Positions 41,576 through 51,002 of a stretch of DNA of 64,000 nucleotides are shown here, piece by piece. Position 1 is the stretch's first letter. Each line of letters begins with the position of its first letter. The position numbers and the translations under genes are program-made. Source of the DNA: Diplonema japonicum (lineage: Eukaryota; Euglenozoa; Diplonemea; Diplonemida; Diplonemidae); NCBI GenBank assembly GCA_964019335.1, contig OZ025656.1, forward strand, positions 618,001-682,000, given 5' to 3'. The notes under the pieces are model-generated. The model saw only the letters and a program-made list of their open reading frames with translations. It searched no databases and was not told the DNA's origin.

Positions 41576-44017
41576 ATGCCACTGCCCGAAGGTGGCAACA
41601 ACCGTTGGTCACCGCCTGCACAGCCGCCTCGGTACGAGAGTGACAGTGAGGTAGACGAGGCTGCTATACGTGAGGAGGCTGTGAGGATGATACAGTCAAG
41701 AAGTGTTGGGAAAGTGCAGGATGAGGACAGTGATGACGATTTCATGTCTATCCAGTCCTCGCCGAAGAGGCCATCTCCTAGGGTCACCCCGCCACCTAGT
41801 GCGGGCAGAATAGTCACAGATGGGTACGTAGTGACGAAAGAGAAGCCGCAGCAACCCCCTCCGCAGAAGAAGACGAAGCGACCAGTCCCCCCATCTTCCT
41901 CCCCTGTAAATCCCCTCCGCATGCAAGACGAGCTTCGGGCTCTGGAGGACGGCTGGCAAGTCAAAACCGTTGAGAAGCCCAAGCCACGTGTCCCATCCCG
42001 ACCGCAAGCAAAGCCAACCCCTACCCGCAAGCCCGTCACCTTCAATACCCTTCAACGACGTTCGCCCCAGAAGCGATCCAAATCCTCCCCTGCAGCTGGC
42101 AAGCCAGCACCCCAGAGCCAGTCTGACCCCGCTCCTGCCCCTGCAGTTTCTGTGCGTTCCAACAGCAAAAATAAAACCCTTCAAAAGCAACTGATCCAGG
42201 AGCTCAAGAGCCCCGGGAGAATGCTGTATGAGAAAGATATGCGAGAAAAGAAGAAAGCCGAAAAGAGGATTGCCAAAACCATCGAATTCAAGAAGAAGTT
42301 GCAGCAGTCTGAGCGCGTCAACGCGCAGCAGTGGTCCAAGACGATTGCGATGAAAGAGCTGTCCAGCTTGGAGGACGAGCATCCATGGAAGCCCCCATAC
42401 GGTGGGACTTCCCCCGCACCACCGCCTGTGTCGCCTAATGGCCCACGAAGATCTGCAAGTCCTCAACGTGAGATAGATCCAGCCTTACTAGCGGTCACGA
42501 CACCTGGCGTGGCGAAGAAGAAGCGATCGCTAAGTACACCAGTCCCTGCAGTGCCGAGTGACCCTAGACAGCACAACACCGAGGCGTACAAGCTGTGGCT
42601 TGCAAAAAAGGAAGAGCAGGCAAGAATGGCGTCCCACAAACGCGCACTCATAAGCAGACAGCAACGGCAGCAGCAGGAGGAATTCCAGGCCAAGCGGGAC
42701 CGCCAGATAAACGAAGCACTTGAACGACAGCGTGAGCAAATAGAACGCATTAAGAAAACAAAGCCTAAGACGCCTAAAACAAAGGTAAGCACACCTGTAG
42801 AGAGGCATGCGAGGTTCAAAGCAGAACCTCTTGTAGCATCCCCTCAAGAACGTCAGAACAAGTGGATGCAACCACCCCCACCACGACCTGTGGAGTCGTT
42901 TTCTCCTCAGCAAGAGTTGCCCTCGATCACGGAGATCTTGAACAGCCCCTACAGAGAGGAGTCCATCAATCCGCAACAGATGTCCATTTTCAGAGAGGTG
43001 CCTCTTCTGAACGCTGACTATAGTGACGACTTCCTCCAAGCCTCCCCGCAACAACAACAACAACAGCAGCAGCAGCAGCAGTCTGATGGTGATGCCTTAT
43101 TCGAGCAGAATGACAGAACGCAATCATCACTTGATATTCTTCAAGAGCAGCAGGTAGCACACGAGCTGCAGATGCAAAAGGAAGCTTTAGAAAAGGAACT
43201 GTCCATGCAGCGCAATGAGATGCAGCAGCAATTACGGAATCAGCAGCAGCAGTACGAAGAACAAGTGCGTCAGCAGAAGCAACAGCAGCAGCTGATCGAA
43301 GAGCGAATGGCACAGCAACGACAAGAACATGACGAGCAGCTTAGACAGGTCAAACAGCAGCAAGCTAAATTCCAACAGAAATTAGCCGAAGAACAGCAGC
43401 AGACATTAGAATTGCAGCAATTGCAACTCCAAACAAAGGAGCAGCAGCAACAACAATTAAAGGAACTGGAACAACAGCAGCATTTAGAGCAACAACAGCG
43501 AGAGCAGGAGCAGTCTAGTGTGCAGTTCTCTGAACGGCAACAACCTGCTGAAGAGCAGTCAACCTGTCAGGATGGGAGCTACAGTGCCGCTCCGATGGAG
43601 TATCGCTCATACCAGTCCCACCAGTCTTTGCAGCCCCTGCCGGCAGAGCGGTACCAGCCGATAAGGAACTCACTGATTGGCACTGACTTGCTTGCTGCGT
43701 TAAAGGGCAAGAAAAGACAGAAGAAAACAAGCCCTGAGTTCAAACTCCGTCTACTCTTCATGAATGCTGACCACAATGGCGACGGCTACGTGTCTGCAGA
43801 GGAAGCCTTCATATCTCTCGCCGAGGCGGGGTATCCTGAGCCGGGCGATGACGTTGCCAATGACGCACTCAGTACAGTGGATCCTCATAGCAGGGGGGTG
43901 CTAGCCTTCTATCAGTTCCAGAAGCTCGTGGAGCTTATGTACGGTGAAGGGCAAGGGGGAACAGGCATCAGGAACGTATCGCCGCGGAGGACTTTCACAG
44001 ACATTGACGTATACTAG
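41576..44017 (+). CDS. Gln-rich coiled-coil protein with C-terminal EF-hands
   Basis: 813 residues from the ATG at 41576 (MPLPEGGNNRW); the frame stays open a few codons further up but without an ATG. The N-terminal half is basic, Pro-rich and probably disordered. From about 350 to 690 it is a long Gln/Glu/Lys-rich coiled coil with a run of eleven Gln near residue 492 encoded by CAA/CAG. Near the C-terminus an EF-hand has the canonical loop DHNGDGYVSAEE (about 732-743), with a second, poor loop about 36 residues later (DPHSRGVLAFYQF). The protein probably binds calcium through the first loop and assembles through the coiled coil, perhaps in the cytoskeleton. The next gene also begins with an EF-hand-like segment, 74 bp downstream. 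No named family recognised. Confidence 0.85.
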   Translation: MPLPEGGNNRWSPPAQPPRYESDSEVDEAAIREEAVRMIQSRSVGKVQDEDSDDDFMSIQSSPKRPSPRVTPPPSAGRIVTDGYVVTKEKPQQPPPQKKTKRPVPPSSSPVNPLRMQDELRALEDGWQVKTVEKPKPRVPSRPQAKPTPTRKPVTFNTLQRRSPQKRSKSSPAAGKPAPQSQSDPAPAPAVSVRSNSKNKTLQKQLIQELKSPGRMLYEKDMREKKKAEKRIAKTIEFKKKLQQSERVNAQQWSKTIAMKELSSLEDEHPWKPPYGGTSPAPPPVSPNGPRRSASPQREIDPALLAVTTPGVAKKKRSLSTPVPAVPSDPRQHNTEAYKLWLAKKEEQARMASHKRALISRQQRQQQEEFQAKRDRQINEALERQREQIERIKKTKPKTPKTKVSTPVERHARFKAEPLVASPQERQNKWMQPPPPRPVESFSPQQELPSITEILNSPYREESINPQQMSIFREVPLLNADYSDDFLQASPQQQQQQQQQQQSDGDALFEQNDRTQSSLDILQEQQVAHELQMQKEALEKELSMQRNEMQQQLRNQQQQYEEQVRQQKQQQQLIEERMAQQRQEHDEQLRQVKQQQAKFQQKLAEEQQQTLELQQLQLQTKEQQQQQLKELEQQQHLEQQQREQEQSSVQFSERQQPAEEQSTCQDGSYSAAPMEYRSYQSHQSLQPLPAERYQPIRNSLIGTDLLAALKGKKRQKKTSPEFKLRLLFMNADHNGDGYVSAEEAFISLAEAGYPEPGDDVANDALSTVDPHSRGVLAFYQFQKLVELMYGEGQGGTGIRNVSPRRTFTDIDVY

Positions 44018-44091
44018 TAGATGTTAATTTAGAATGTAATTTTTATCTGAATTATATCTGTTTCTCCAAATGTTCACCACAACAGAATGGG
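44018..44091 (+). promoter_or_regulatory. 74-bp intergenic gap with candidate trans-splice acceptor
   Basis: T-rich, ending TTCACCACAACAG (AG at 44084-44085). An out-of-frame ATG at 44087 opens a 17-codon frame overlapping the real start at 44092. Confidence 0.4.
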
Positions 44092-47000
44092 ATGGACCGC
44101 AATGATGATCTGGAATGTGTGCTGGGAATGGACGAGATGAAAGCACTGCAAAGCGCATTCTCCGGGAAATCAGATGGGATGGATGTTGTGGAGTTCACAC
44201 AGGTAATGGTGTCGTTGATGAAGGACAAGATGAAAAAAGAAGATGCAAAACTTCTGTTCATGCGCACTGACGCGCGATCAGTGGGGCGGATAGAGTGGGT
44301 GGATGTCGCAACGTATCTGCTGATGAACAGGACAAGGACAGTCACAAGAGCGGAGCAGCAGCAGGAGTACACCACCGAATGCATGGAATTCAAATCTAAA
44401 GGGCAGAAATCCGACATGCATCAGCAGGCAATAAAACAGATCCTTGTACACCCTAGGCTTCCCAGGTATTTCACATGTGCTGAAGATGGCATGGTGAAGA
44501 TGTGGAACAGCACAAACTTGAGCTACGAGAACACTGTACACCACAGCAACGCATGGGTCTCGAGCATGTTGTACGTGCCCACAACACCGGAGGTGGTGGT
44601 GGTGGCGTCTGTCGACCGTGTCCTGTCCATGTACGACGCCACTACGGGGGAGACCTTACGTGTGTTCAGAGGCAAACGGACCAAAAAGATAACCCGCGAG
44701 ATCATCTACAGGAAGTATCTCAAGACCCCCGTTGCCAAGAATCCCACAGAGGACCAATACGACACATCCCTCCTGCGGCACCTCCGCAAGCCCGACACGG
44801 TCGAGGTCACCCATTTAGAGTCACTCCACCAAATACCAACATCACTAGGCCATTACGTTTGCAGTGGGAAGGAAGGGCTTCTTGTGGGCACTGACGATGG
44901 CAGTATCCTGCTCTATGACGCGTTCAAGGACATCACAAAAGATACACGAGAAGCACTGCCGTGCCTGTCGTGCACAGATGTCGATGGCGAGAAGGCACCA
45001 GGCTGGGACACCGGGCACTCAGGTGGCATCACGTCACTCAAGATAGCACCGTCTATTGAAAGTATCATCACCAGCGGAGCAGACGCAACGATTAGGTTGA
45101 TGAGCCTAGAGCGAGGGTGTTTACTTCGTGTGCTAGGGGAAAAGCAAGCAGGGTATGAAGTAGGACACAGTAAGATCATCTACAATGTGGCATGGGGTAA
45201 CGAGACTAGGCTCATAGCGTCGTGCGGTGCGGAGAGGAACATTCTGTTGTGGAACCCGTTCATCACGAAGCCCTTGACAAGGTTGACAGGATCGCGGAGT
45301 CCTTTGGTGGATGTAGCTTTCAACGAGGCTGACTCGCAGATGTTTTCATTGTCGTGCGACAACACAGTCAGGGTGTGGGACATTAGGATGTGGCAGTGCG
45401 TCCAAGTTCTAAAAAACAAAGACGAGGAGGTAGTGAGTGCATTAGCATTTGATGAGAGACGGAGCAGACTGCTGACGGGGTCCACAAGAATACGAGCACG
45501 ACCGATGGTGAAGACAAGCGAATTCGTACCCGGGTACAACGGTCACAGAAAAGCAGTTATGGCATGCATCGTGAACACACGGTCCACTCAGTTGGTCTCC
45601 GCAGATGAGAACAACATCATGGTGTGGGACATAGTATCCCGCGCACTCCTTACCACATGGGTTATCCCATCGGGGGTCACGTCTCTGGAGTTCGACTCCA
45701 GCGAAAGCCGGCTGCTGACGGGCACTTCTCATGGTGAGGTCTTGGTGTGGAACTATTCAAATGCGCAGCTGCTCAAAACATTTTCTGCAGACGCCCTTGC
45801 AGCAAGAGCACGAACGAGAACGAACGAGGTAAGCCCTCTGCTCTATGCCACGATGGAAAAGCCAGTCAGGATGCAGCTCATTGTCTCAATACAAGGAAAC
45901 AAGAGGGCACTGTTTTACGATGACGCTTCAGCTACGTCGCAATACTTTCGCGAGCTCGACATGCGCTCTCTCAACGGTGTCTATACCCTGTGTGCCATCC
46001 CTCCATCTACCCTCCTCCTCGGCACAGGGCAGGGCTTGGCCGTGCTCTTCACTGACCAGATAACCAGGCCAGTCATCCTACCCAGCCTGACTGCACCATG
46101 CATGTGGTACTCATTGATGAATGGTCCCTTGCACGATGGCATCTCGGAGATTCTGAGCAAGAACAAGAACAGCCACCCGGAAGAGTGGGTCAGCGTCGAC
46201 AGGTACATAGAAGGCATTGTACTGATGCAGCGGTTGCACAACATAGTGGTGGTGTGCAAGGGGGAAGGCACGATAGGGTTCTGGTCATGCCCTCTGGAGC
46301 AGGTAGAAGGGAGGGGGGAACTGTTTAGGTTCTACGCAACGCACAAGAAAGGGAACGCCGTGAACGTGATACGCATGGACAGCGAGCAGGCAATGCTGTA
46401 CTCTGGGGATGTGAGTGGGTATGTGTGCACATTTGATGTGACAAACATCGGTAGCCAGTGGGACGGGCATGAGCTGGTCATCAACGAAACACACATCCAC
46501 AAGGTGCATGGTTTCCGTGCCTTTGAAACTGGTATCACGTGTTTAGAGTGTTTGGAGCTCCAAGAGACGGCTCTCGTGTGCGGTTCAAATCAGTATAGCT
46601 TGGCGATTTTCACACCAACGGGGGAGATGCTCCACCAGTTTGGGCTGTCATCTTGTGTCAGTCGATCGTTGCCGGACTCCTTAACGTGTCAGAGGTTCAA
46701 CGAGCTCTACATGCAGACTGTGATATTGAACGAGTTTGACAACAACCACGAGTGCCGCATGTTCGATCTGATCGAGACCATCTCGTCACACCCCCTCTTC
46801 TGCGACAAGCATCGAGAGGAAATCGCTTCCATTCTCTTTTCCATGAGCATGAACGACCCTCCGTTGATCACTTTACAGAATTTTAAAGACGGAAGGATAG
46901 TGAAGCTGTGTTGTGTTGAAGAGACTGGTAGTCAGGTGTCCCGAGATAGTCAGGTAAGCACCCAAGTTCAATCACAAGTGCGTCGAGAGTCGACATTTAG

Positions 47001-48063
47001 ACAGGCGCAGCCCCTTTTCCACGTCCTTCCACCAAGACCTCTCTGCCATTTGCTTCACGAGGATGTCAAGGAGCACATGGGTTTTAACACGAAGCGTCCA
47101 AACACCGTCCGCAGTCGTGACGGTCTCGTCAAGCAGGACATCACACCGAAGGTTCCCGCAAGGCATTCCCCCTTCTCTCGGCCTTTCTGTGCAACTACTC
47201 CCCCTGATGCTGTTCTTAACGCCCAGCGAGCAATGCATTCGCTCACTCCCAAGCCCCCCACGGAAGTAGATGATCAACCAACTGAACCCACGACACTCAA
47301 CAAGAAGGCAGGTAAGGTGTTGAAGTACGCCTATCCGATATCGCTTGAGACAAAGAAGAGGCTGAAGAAAACGCAAATGTACAAAGCACGGAGTGTGAGG
47401 AGGTCTTTGGTCACATCACAGACTCCAGAGGGGTTTGACCTAACGCTGCACAGCGGGGAGTACTGGAGGTACGGAACGCCCACCGTTGACGAGATGTACC
47501 AGCCAGAAAAAGAAGAGGCGGTGGGGAACGGGGGAACGTACTGGAAGAGCGATACTGAGGTGGCAAGAAGAAGGGTACAGATAGTGCTGAGCGATAGGTG
47601 TGAGAACGACAAGTACATGAAGTATGGTGTGGTGGATAATTGTAGTATGGAAAGTACCATAGAGGTTGATGATGAGGAAGAGCCGTGTTCTGTGGTGGAA
47701 GACGAGGTTACAGATTCTGCTTTCAATAATTTCACAGAATCCGAGCAGTCAACAGACAGCGAGGCACCTGAACGAATGGCCCTCCCCAGCTGTGAGGCAA
47801 CTGAAACAGACATCGCGGAAACCGAGAAAAGATGGTTCGAAGAAGCACAACGCAAGTACCCACCTACTAAGCGGCGTAACAGACGCTTCAATGTGAGCAC
47901 CACTCCAATGCGAGCCCTAGTCAACTTGCAGATCTCCAAGCCCGTCCATGTGATAGACCCCAGGAAGCACATCAAGAAGCAACGCATTTTTCCTAATAAC
48001 GATTTCCCGATGAACTCCAAATTGATTGCCGTTCAAGCATTTACACAGAATGTAACCAGATAA
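44092..48063 (+). CDS. EF-hand/WD40 repeat protein, WDR49/CFAP337-like
   Basis: 1323 residues, one exon. The N-terminal ~90 residues look like a degenerate EF-hand pair (FTQVMVSLMKDKMKKEDAKL, then ARSVGRIEWVDVATYL). About 110 to 760 holds many WD40 blades, for example AEDGMVKMWN, GADATIRLMS, GAERNILLWN, CDNTVRVWDIRMW, ADENNIMVWD and THGEVLVWN. The remainder (about 950-1323) is basic and acidic low-complexity sequence without clear domains. EF-hand plus WD40 proteins of this length include WDR49/WDR64 and the ciliary CFAP337 group, which act on axonemes. Assignment to that group is by architecture, not alignment. If right, the organism makes flagella. The gene is packed 74 bp after one gene and 62 bp before the next. 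Confidence 0.85.
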   Translation: MDRNDDLECVLGMDEMKALQSAFSGKSDGMDVVEFTQVMVSLMKDKMKKEDAKLLFMRTDARSVGRIEWVDVATYLLMNRTRTVTRAEQQQEYTTECMEFKSKGQKSDMHQQAIKQILVHPRLPRYFTCAEDGMVKMWNSTNLSYENTVHHSNAWVSSMLYVPTTPEVVVVASVDRVLSMYDATTGETLRVFRGKRTKKITREIIYRKYLKTPVAKNPTEDQYDTSLLRHLRKPDTVEVTHLESLHQIPTSLGHYVCSGKEGLLVGTDDGSILLYDAFKDITKDTREALPCLSCTDVDGEKAPGWDTGHSGGITSLKIAPSIESIITSGADATIRLMSLERGCLLRVLGEKQAGYEVGHSKIIYNVAWGNETRLIASCGAERNILLWNPFITKPLTRLTGSRSPLVDVAFNEADSQMFSLSCDNTVRVWDIRMWQCVQVLKNKDEEVVSALAFDERRSRLLTGSTRIRARPMVKTSEFVPGYNGHRKAVMACIVNTRSTQLVSADENNIMVWDIVSRALLTTWVIPSGVTSLEFDSSESRLLTGTSHGEVLVWNYSNAQLLKTFSADALAARARTRTNEVSPLLYATMEKPVRMQLIVSIQGNKRALFYDDASATSQYFRELDMRSLNGVYTLCAIPPSTLLLGTGQGLAVLFTDQITRPVILPSLTAPCMWYSLMNGPLHDGISEILSKNKNSHPEEWVSVDRYIEGIVLMQRLHNIVVVCKGEGTIGFWSCPLEQVEGRGELFRFYATHKKGNAVNVIRMDSEQAMLYSGDVSGYVCTFDVTNIGSQWDGHELVINETHIHKVHGFRAFETGITCLECLELQETALVCGSNQYSLAIFTPTGEMLHQFGLSSCVSRSLPDSLTCQRFNELYMQTVILNEFDNNHECRMFDLIETISSHPLFCDKHREEIASILFSMSMNDPPLITLQNFKDGRIVKLCCVEETGSQVSRDSQVSTQVQSQVRRESTFRQAQPLFHVLPPRPLCHLLHEDVKEHMGFNTKRPNTVRSRDGLVKQDITPKVPARHSPFSRPFCATTPPDAVLNAQRAMHSLTPKPPTEVDDQPTEPTTLNKKAGKVLKYAYPISLETKKRLKKTQMYKARSVRRSLVTSQTPEGFDLTLHSGEYWRYGTPTVDEMYQPEKEEAVGNGGTYWKSDTEVARRRVQIVLSDRCENDKYMKYGVVDNCSMESTIEVDDEEEPCSVVEDEVTDSAFNNFTESEQSTDSEAPERMALPSCEATETDIAETEKRWFEEAQRKYPPTKRRNRRFNVSTTPMRALVNLQISKPVHVIDPRKHIKKQRIFPNNDFPMNSKLIAVQAFTQNVTR

Positions 48064-48125
48064 TAGTTTTTTATTTTGTTCACAATGCAACCTCTCGGCT
48101 ATGCCAAGGCAATGTTTACAGTATA
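48064..48125 (+). promoter_or_regulatory. 62-bp intergenic gap with candidate trans-splice acceptor
   Basis: TAGTTTTTTATTTTGTTCAC at the start and CAATGTTTACAG at the end (AG 48120-48121), 4 nt before the ATG. Too short for separate terminator, promoter and UTRs of the usual kind. Confidence 0.4.
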
Positions 48126-49349
48126 ATGACACGAGTATGGGGAGGGAAATGGACACCCCTGAGGCTGGACACGGTCTCTGCAGTGGTGGCAGAGGTCAAC
48201 GACTTCGTGCACATATTCACTGAGTTGAAGAAGGCAATTGATGACGGGGTGGTGCCAACGGACGGATTGGGACCAACCGAGCGGCGTATGACGATGATGC
48301 TTCGCAGCGCTCAGCTGCGTTTGGACATCATGACACACTTCTACGATGCACACAAACGAGACAAGCGGAGCGAGAGAATAAAGATTGGTGTGCGCAACTT
48401 ACGCAATCTACTGCAACAGCAGGGTGTCGAGGAAGACCAGTTCTCGCCTGAAGTAGCCTTCGGGCCCAATAGCATGTCGATCAGAGACGAGAGCCCATCG
48501 GTGACGACACCCCGGAGGAGCCCAAAGAGGTCACGAAGTATCGACCACACGAAGGATCTTGACAGTAGCAAAGCCGATGATTCATTTTCGCCTTTGAAAT
48601 TGAAACAGGAGGAGCTTCTGAGGGCTAGAACGCTGGCGAAGGACGGTGAGATCAGCAACCTGAACAACTTGGCGTCAGAGCTGTCTTCTAAGATAAGTGG
48701 GTTGGAGCAAGAAAATCTGAAGCTAGAGCGGTCGATGCTAGAGATGGTGGAGGGGAGAGAAAGAATGAAGTACATAGTGGAAGAGCAAGTGTATACAGTC
48801 TCACTTATGACAAAGGTGAGCGGGCTACTTCATTTCGAGATGAGGAGGATCCTGTTCAAGACCGTAGCGAGGGGCATCTTGTTTTGGGGCCTAAGCGGTG
48901 TTGTTCTTTTGCACACCATAGTGACTGGCGGTGTGCATGCAATCTCTCTGTACATGCTTCTTCGTGGGCAGTTCGACGAGTCGCTAGGCATATGGAGCAT
49001 GCTGGTCGTTGACGTGATAGCCGTGTCAGTCATTCTGGGTCTCTTGCACGAATGGATCTTGTTCGCGGAGTACGATATCAACCACGGCAGCGTGCACTGG
49101 TTGGTGGAGAGCGTCCTCATGCGAAGGGACGACTCTACAGAAGCAGCCCGCACTGCTGCGCGCCGTTACACAGAGCACACCATCAACGCCTCTCGCATCG
49201 ACCTGTCTACCTACCAGCGCACTTCTACCTTTCGAAAAGAAACCCTCCCCGTGCACAGAGGCGAACCAAGCTCTGTTGCGGGCTCCGTCCCCTCATCGCC
49301 CGCCACCCGGCCTAAGGTAAAAGAAGTCCGCCTTCCCCCACCACTTTAG
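48126..49349 (+). CDS. Coiled-coil membrane protein of unknown function
   Basis: 407 residues. Residues 1-105 are helical and charged (MLRSAQLRLDIMTHFYDAHK). A Ser/Pro-rich linker follows, then a coiled coil (about 158-225, LASELSSKISGLEQENLKLE). Two or three hydrophobic helices come next (about 250-320, with ILFWGLSGVVLLHTIV and MLVVDVIAVSVILGLLHEWI). The tail is basic, Ser/Pro-rich and likely cytosolic. No signal peptide is seen. I do not recognise the family. Neighbouring genes are an EF-hand/WD40 protein upstream and an amidase 79 bp downstream; physical packing does not by itself imply a shared job. Confidence 0.8.
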   Translation: MTRVWGGKWTPLRLDTVSAVVAEVNDFVHIFTELKKAIDDGVVPTDGLGPTERRMTMMLRSAQLRLDIMTHFYDAHKRDKRSERIKIGVRNLRNLLQQQGVEEDQFSPEVAFGPNSMSIRDESPSVTTPRRSPKRSRSIDHTKDLDSSKADDSFSPLKLKQEELLRARTLAKDGEISNLNNLASELSSKISGLEQENLKLERSMLEMVEGRERMKYIVEEQVYTVSLMTKVSGLLHFEMRRILFKTVARGILFWGLSGVVLLHTIVTGGVHAISLYMLLRGQFDESLGIWSMLVVDVIAVSVILGLLHEWILFAEYDINHGSVHWLVESVLMRRDDSTEAARTAARRYTEHTINASRIDLSTYQRTSTFRKETLPVHRGEPSSVAGSVPSSPATRPKVKEVRLPPPL

Positions 49350-49428
49350 ATCCGTATAGAGTTATTTTGTTGTTTTATTATTGCTAAGTCTGTGCCCATG
49401 TCTGAGCATTTCCAGTTAAATAATTGCA
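49350..49428 (+). promoter_or_regulatory. 79-bp intergenic gap with candidate trans-splice acceptor
   Basis: T-rich middle and GAGCATTTCCAG (AG 49414-49415), 13 nt before the ATG. Confidence 0.4.
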
Positions 49429-50925
49429 ATGTTCCATTTCAAGAGTTGCGTGCAGCTTGCGAAGGACATTAAGAGCGGCGTGATCACCAGTGCGGCGCTG
49501 CTCGAGCATTTCATTGAAAGAGTAGAGAAGTATGATGGGCCGATCAACTCCATTGTTTTAAAGAACTACGAGGTGGCAAGGGAGCGTGCAGCCGAGGCGG
49601 ACAAGGCGTTGGAGAGAGGTGAGGACTGGGGTGTGCTGCACGGCGTTCCGATCACAGTGAAGGAAAACAATGATGTGGAAGGGTTGCCGACTACTGTGGG
49701 CATCGAAGCACTGAAAGGGCACAAGGCTGCGCAGCACTCTTCTCCTGTGCAGAGATTGCATGATGCTGGCGCTGTGATCTTCGGGAAGACGAACCTTCCT
49801 GTGGGTGTCAACGACGTACAAACCTTTAACCCCATCTACGGCTGCACCGCGAACCCATACAACCTCGACTTGTCCCCTGGAGGATCCAGCGGGGGCAGCA
49901 CCGCTGCCCTGGCAGCTGGTCTCACAGCTGTAGAATTCGGGGGCGACATTGGGGGTTCGATCAGGTACCCAGCACACTGCTGCGGTTTGTGGGGCATCAA
50001 GCCCACCTTTGATGTCATCCCCAGAAGGGGGGGCGTTGCCAACACAAAGGTATCGTGCGGTGACCCGACAGGCTTCGTCCTCATAGATCTTGCCGTGAAG
50101 GGTCCTCTGGCTAGGTACCCTGAAGACTTGACTCTCATGCTTGATGTGCTGTGCGGGCCTGTTGCAGCTGAGAAGAGAGGGTGGAAGCTGTGCATGCCGA
50201 AGTCGCCGCCGCAACCCCTGAAGGAGTACAAGGTAGCCGTGTGGGGCACCGACAGCCTGTGTCCGGTGGACGACGATATCACTGCTGCAGTGAGGAGAAC
50301 TGTAGACATACTGCGCAAGAATGGCGCCACAGTTGATGAAGAAGCAAGGCCTAAGCTGGATGTGAAGAAGTCCTTCGATACGTACCTTCAGCTACTGGCT
50401 GCAGCAGACAATGTAGGCCTTTCTGTTGAAGCGGCAAAACAAGCGTGGAAGGAGGCCGATGAGGCAGTTGGGGACTCCGACGAGGCCAAGCAGGCGAGGT
50501 GGCTGGGCCAACGACACCACGAGTGGTGGGGAGCTCATGCACACAGACTCGAAATGTGTGAGAAATGGGAACAATTCTTCGAAGCCTACGACTTCATCAT
50601 CATGCCCATAGCCTGCACCACTGCCATCCCGCACGACCACAGCGGGCCTAACGACCAGGCTTTCTGGAAGGTCGGCGATCGTGTCATCAAGGGTGCCAAT
50701 GGTTTCACAATTCCGTACCACAAGCAGGTCTTCTGGGCAAGCTTTGCTGTGCACTGCTTCCTACCCTCAACATCATTCCCTGCCGGTTGTGGGCACAATG
50801 GCATGCCTGTCGGCCTGCAAGTGATGGGACCGAAGTACAGCGACTACGACACAATTACCTTTGCGAAGGTCCTGGCAGAGGCAGGTGGGGCGGACTATCA
50901 ATTCCAGCCTCCTAAAGGTTTCTAA
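49429..50925 (+). CDS. Amidase-signature family hydrolase
   Basis: 498 residues, full family length, one exon. The amidase signature is complete: Lys78 in GVPITVKEN, cis-Ser153 in SPGGSSGGS, and nucleophile Ser177 in FGGDIGGSIRYPAH. This is the Ser-cisSer-Lys triad, which hydrolyses carboxylic or fatty-acid amides. Substrate cannot be read from sequence; in this superfamily it ranges from acetamide and indole-acetamide to fatty acid amides. There is no signal peptide or membrane anchor, so it is probably cytosolic. HDAGAVIFGKTNLP and GLWGIKPTFDVIPRRGG are also typical. Bacterial or fungal origin is possible for such a gene in a protist, but its codon use looks like the neighbours. Confidence 0.95.
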   Translation: MFHFKSCVQLAKDIKSGVITSAALLEHFIERVEKYDGPINSIVLKNYEVARERAAEADKALERGEDWGVLHGVPITVKENNDVEGLPTTVGIEALKGHKAAQHSSPVQRLHDAGAVIFGKTNLPVGVNDVQTFNPIYGCTANPYNLDLSPGGSSGGSTAALAAGLTAVEFGGDIGGSIRYPAHCCGLWGIKPTFDVIPRRGGVANTKVSCGDPTGFVLIDLAVKGPLARYPEDLTLMLDVLCGPVAAEKRGWKLCMPKSPPQPLKEYKVAVWGTDSLCPVDDDITAAVRRTVDILRKNGATVDEEARPKLDVKKSFDTYLQLLAAADNVGLSVEAAKQAWKEADEAVGDSDEAKQARWLGQRHHEWWGAHAHRLEMCEKWEQFFEAYDFIIMPIACTTAIPHDHSGPNDQAFWKVGDRVIKGANGFTIPYHKQVFWASFAVHCFLPSTSFPAGCGHNGMPVGLQVMGPKYSDYDTITFAKVLAEAGGADYQFQPPKGF

Positions 50926-51002
50926 TAAAAAACATACGATGGAAGAAAAGGGGAAGAAATATTTGTTACTTTCGCGCTTTTAACCTACCCACAGGTTCTC
51001 AA
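50926..51002 (+). promoter_or_regulatory. 77-bp intergenic gap with candidate trans-splice acceptor
   Basis: AATAAA overlaps the upstream stop (50924-50929). A pyrimidine-rich tract then leads to AACCTACCCACAG (AG 50993-50994), 8 nt before the ATG. Confidence 0.4.
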
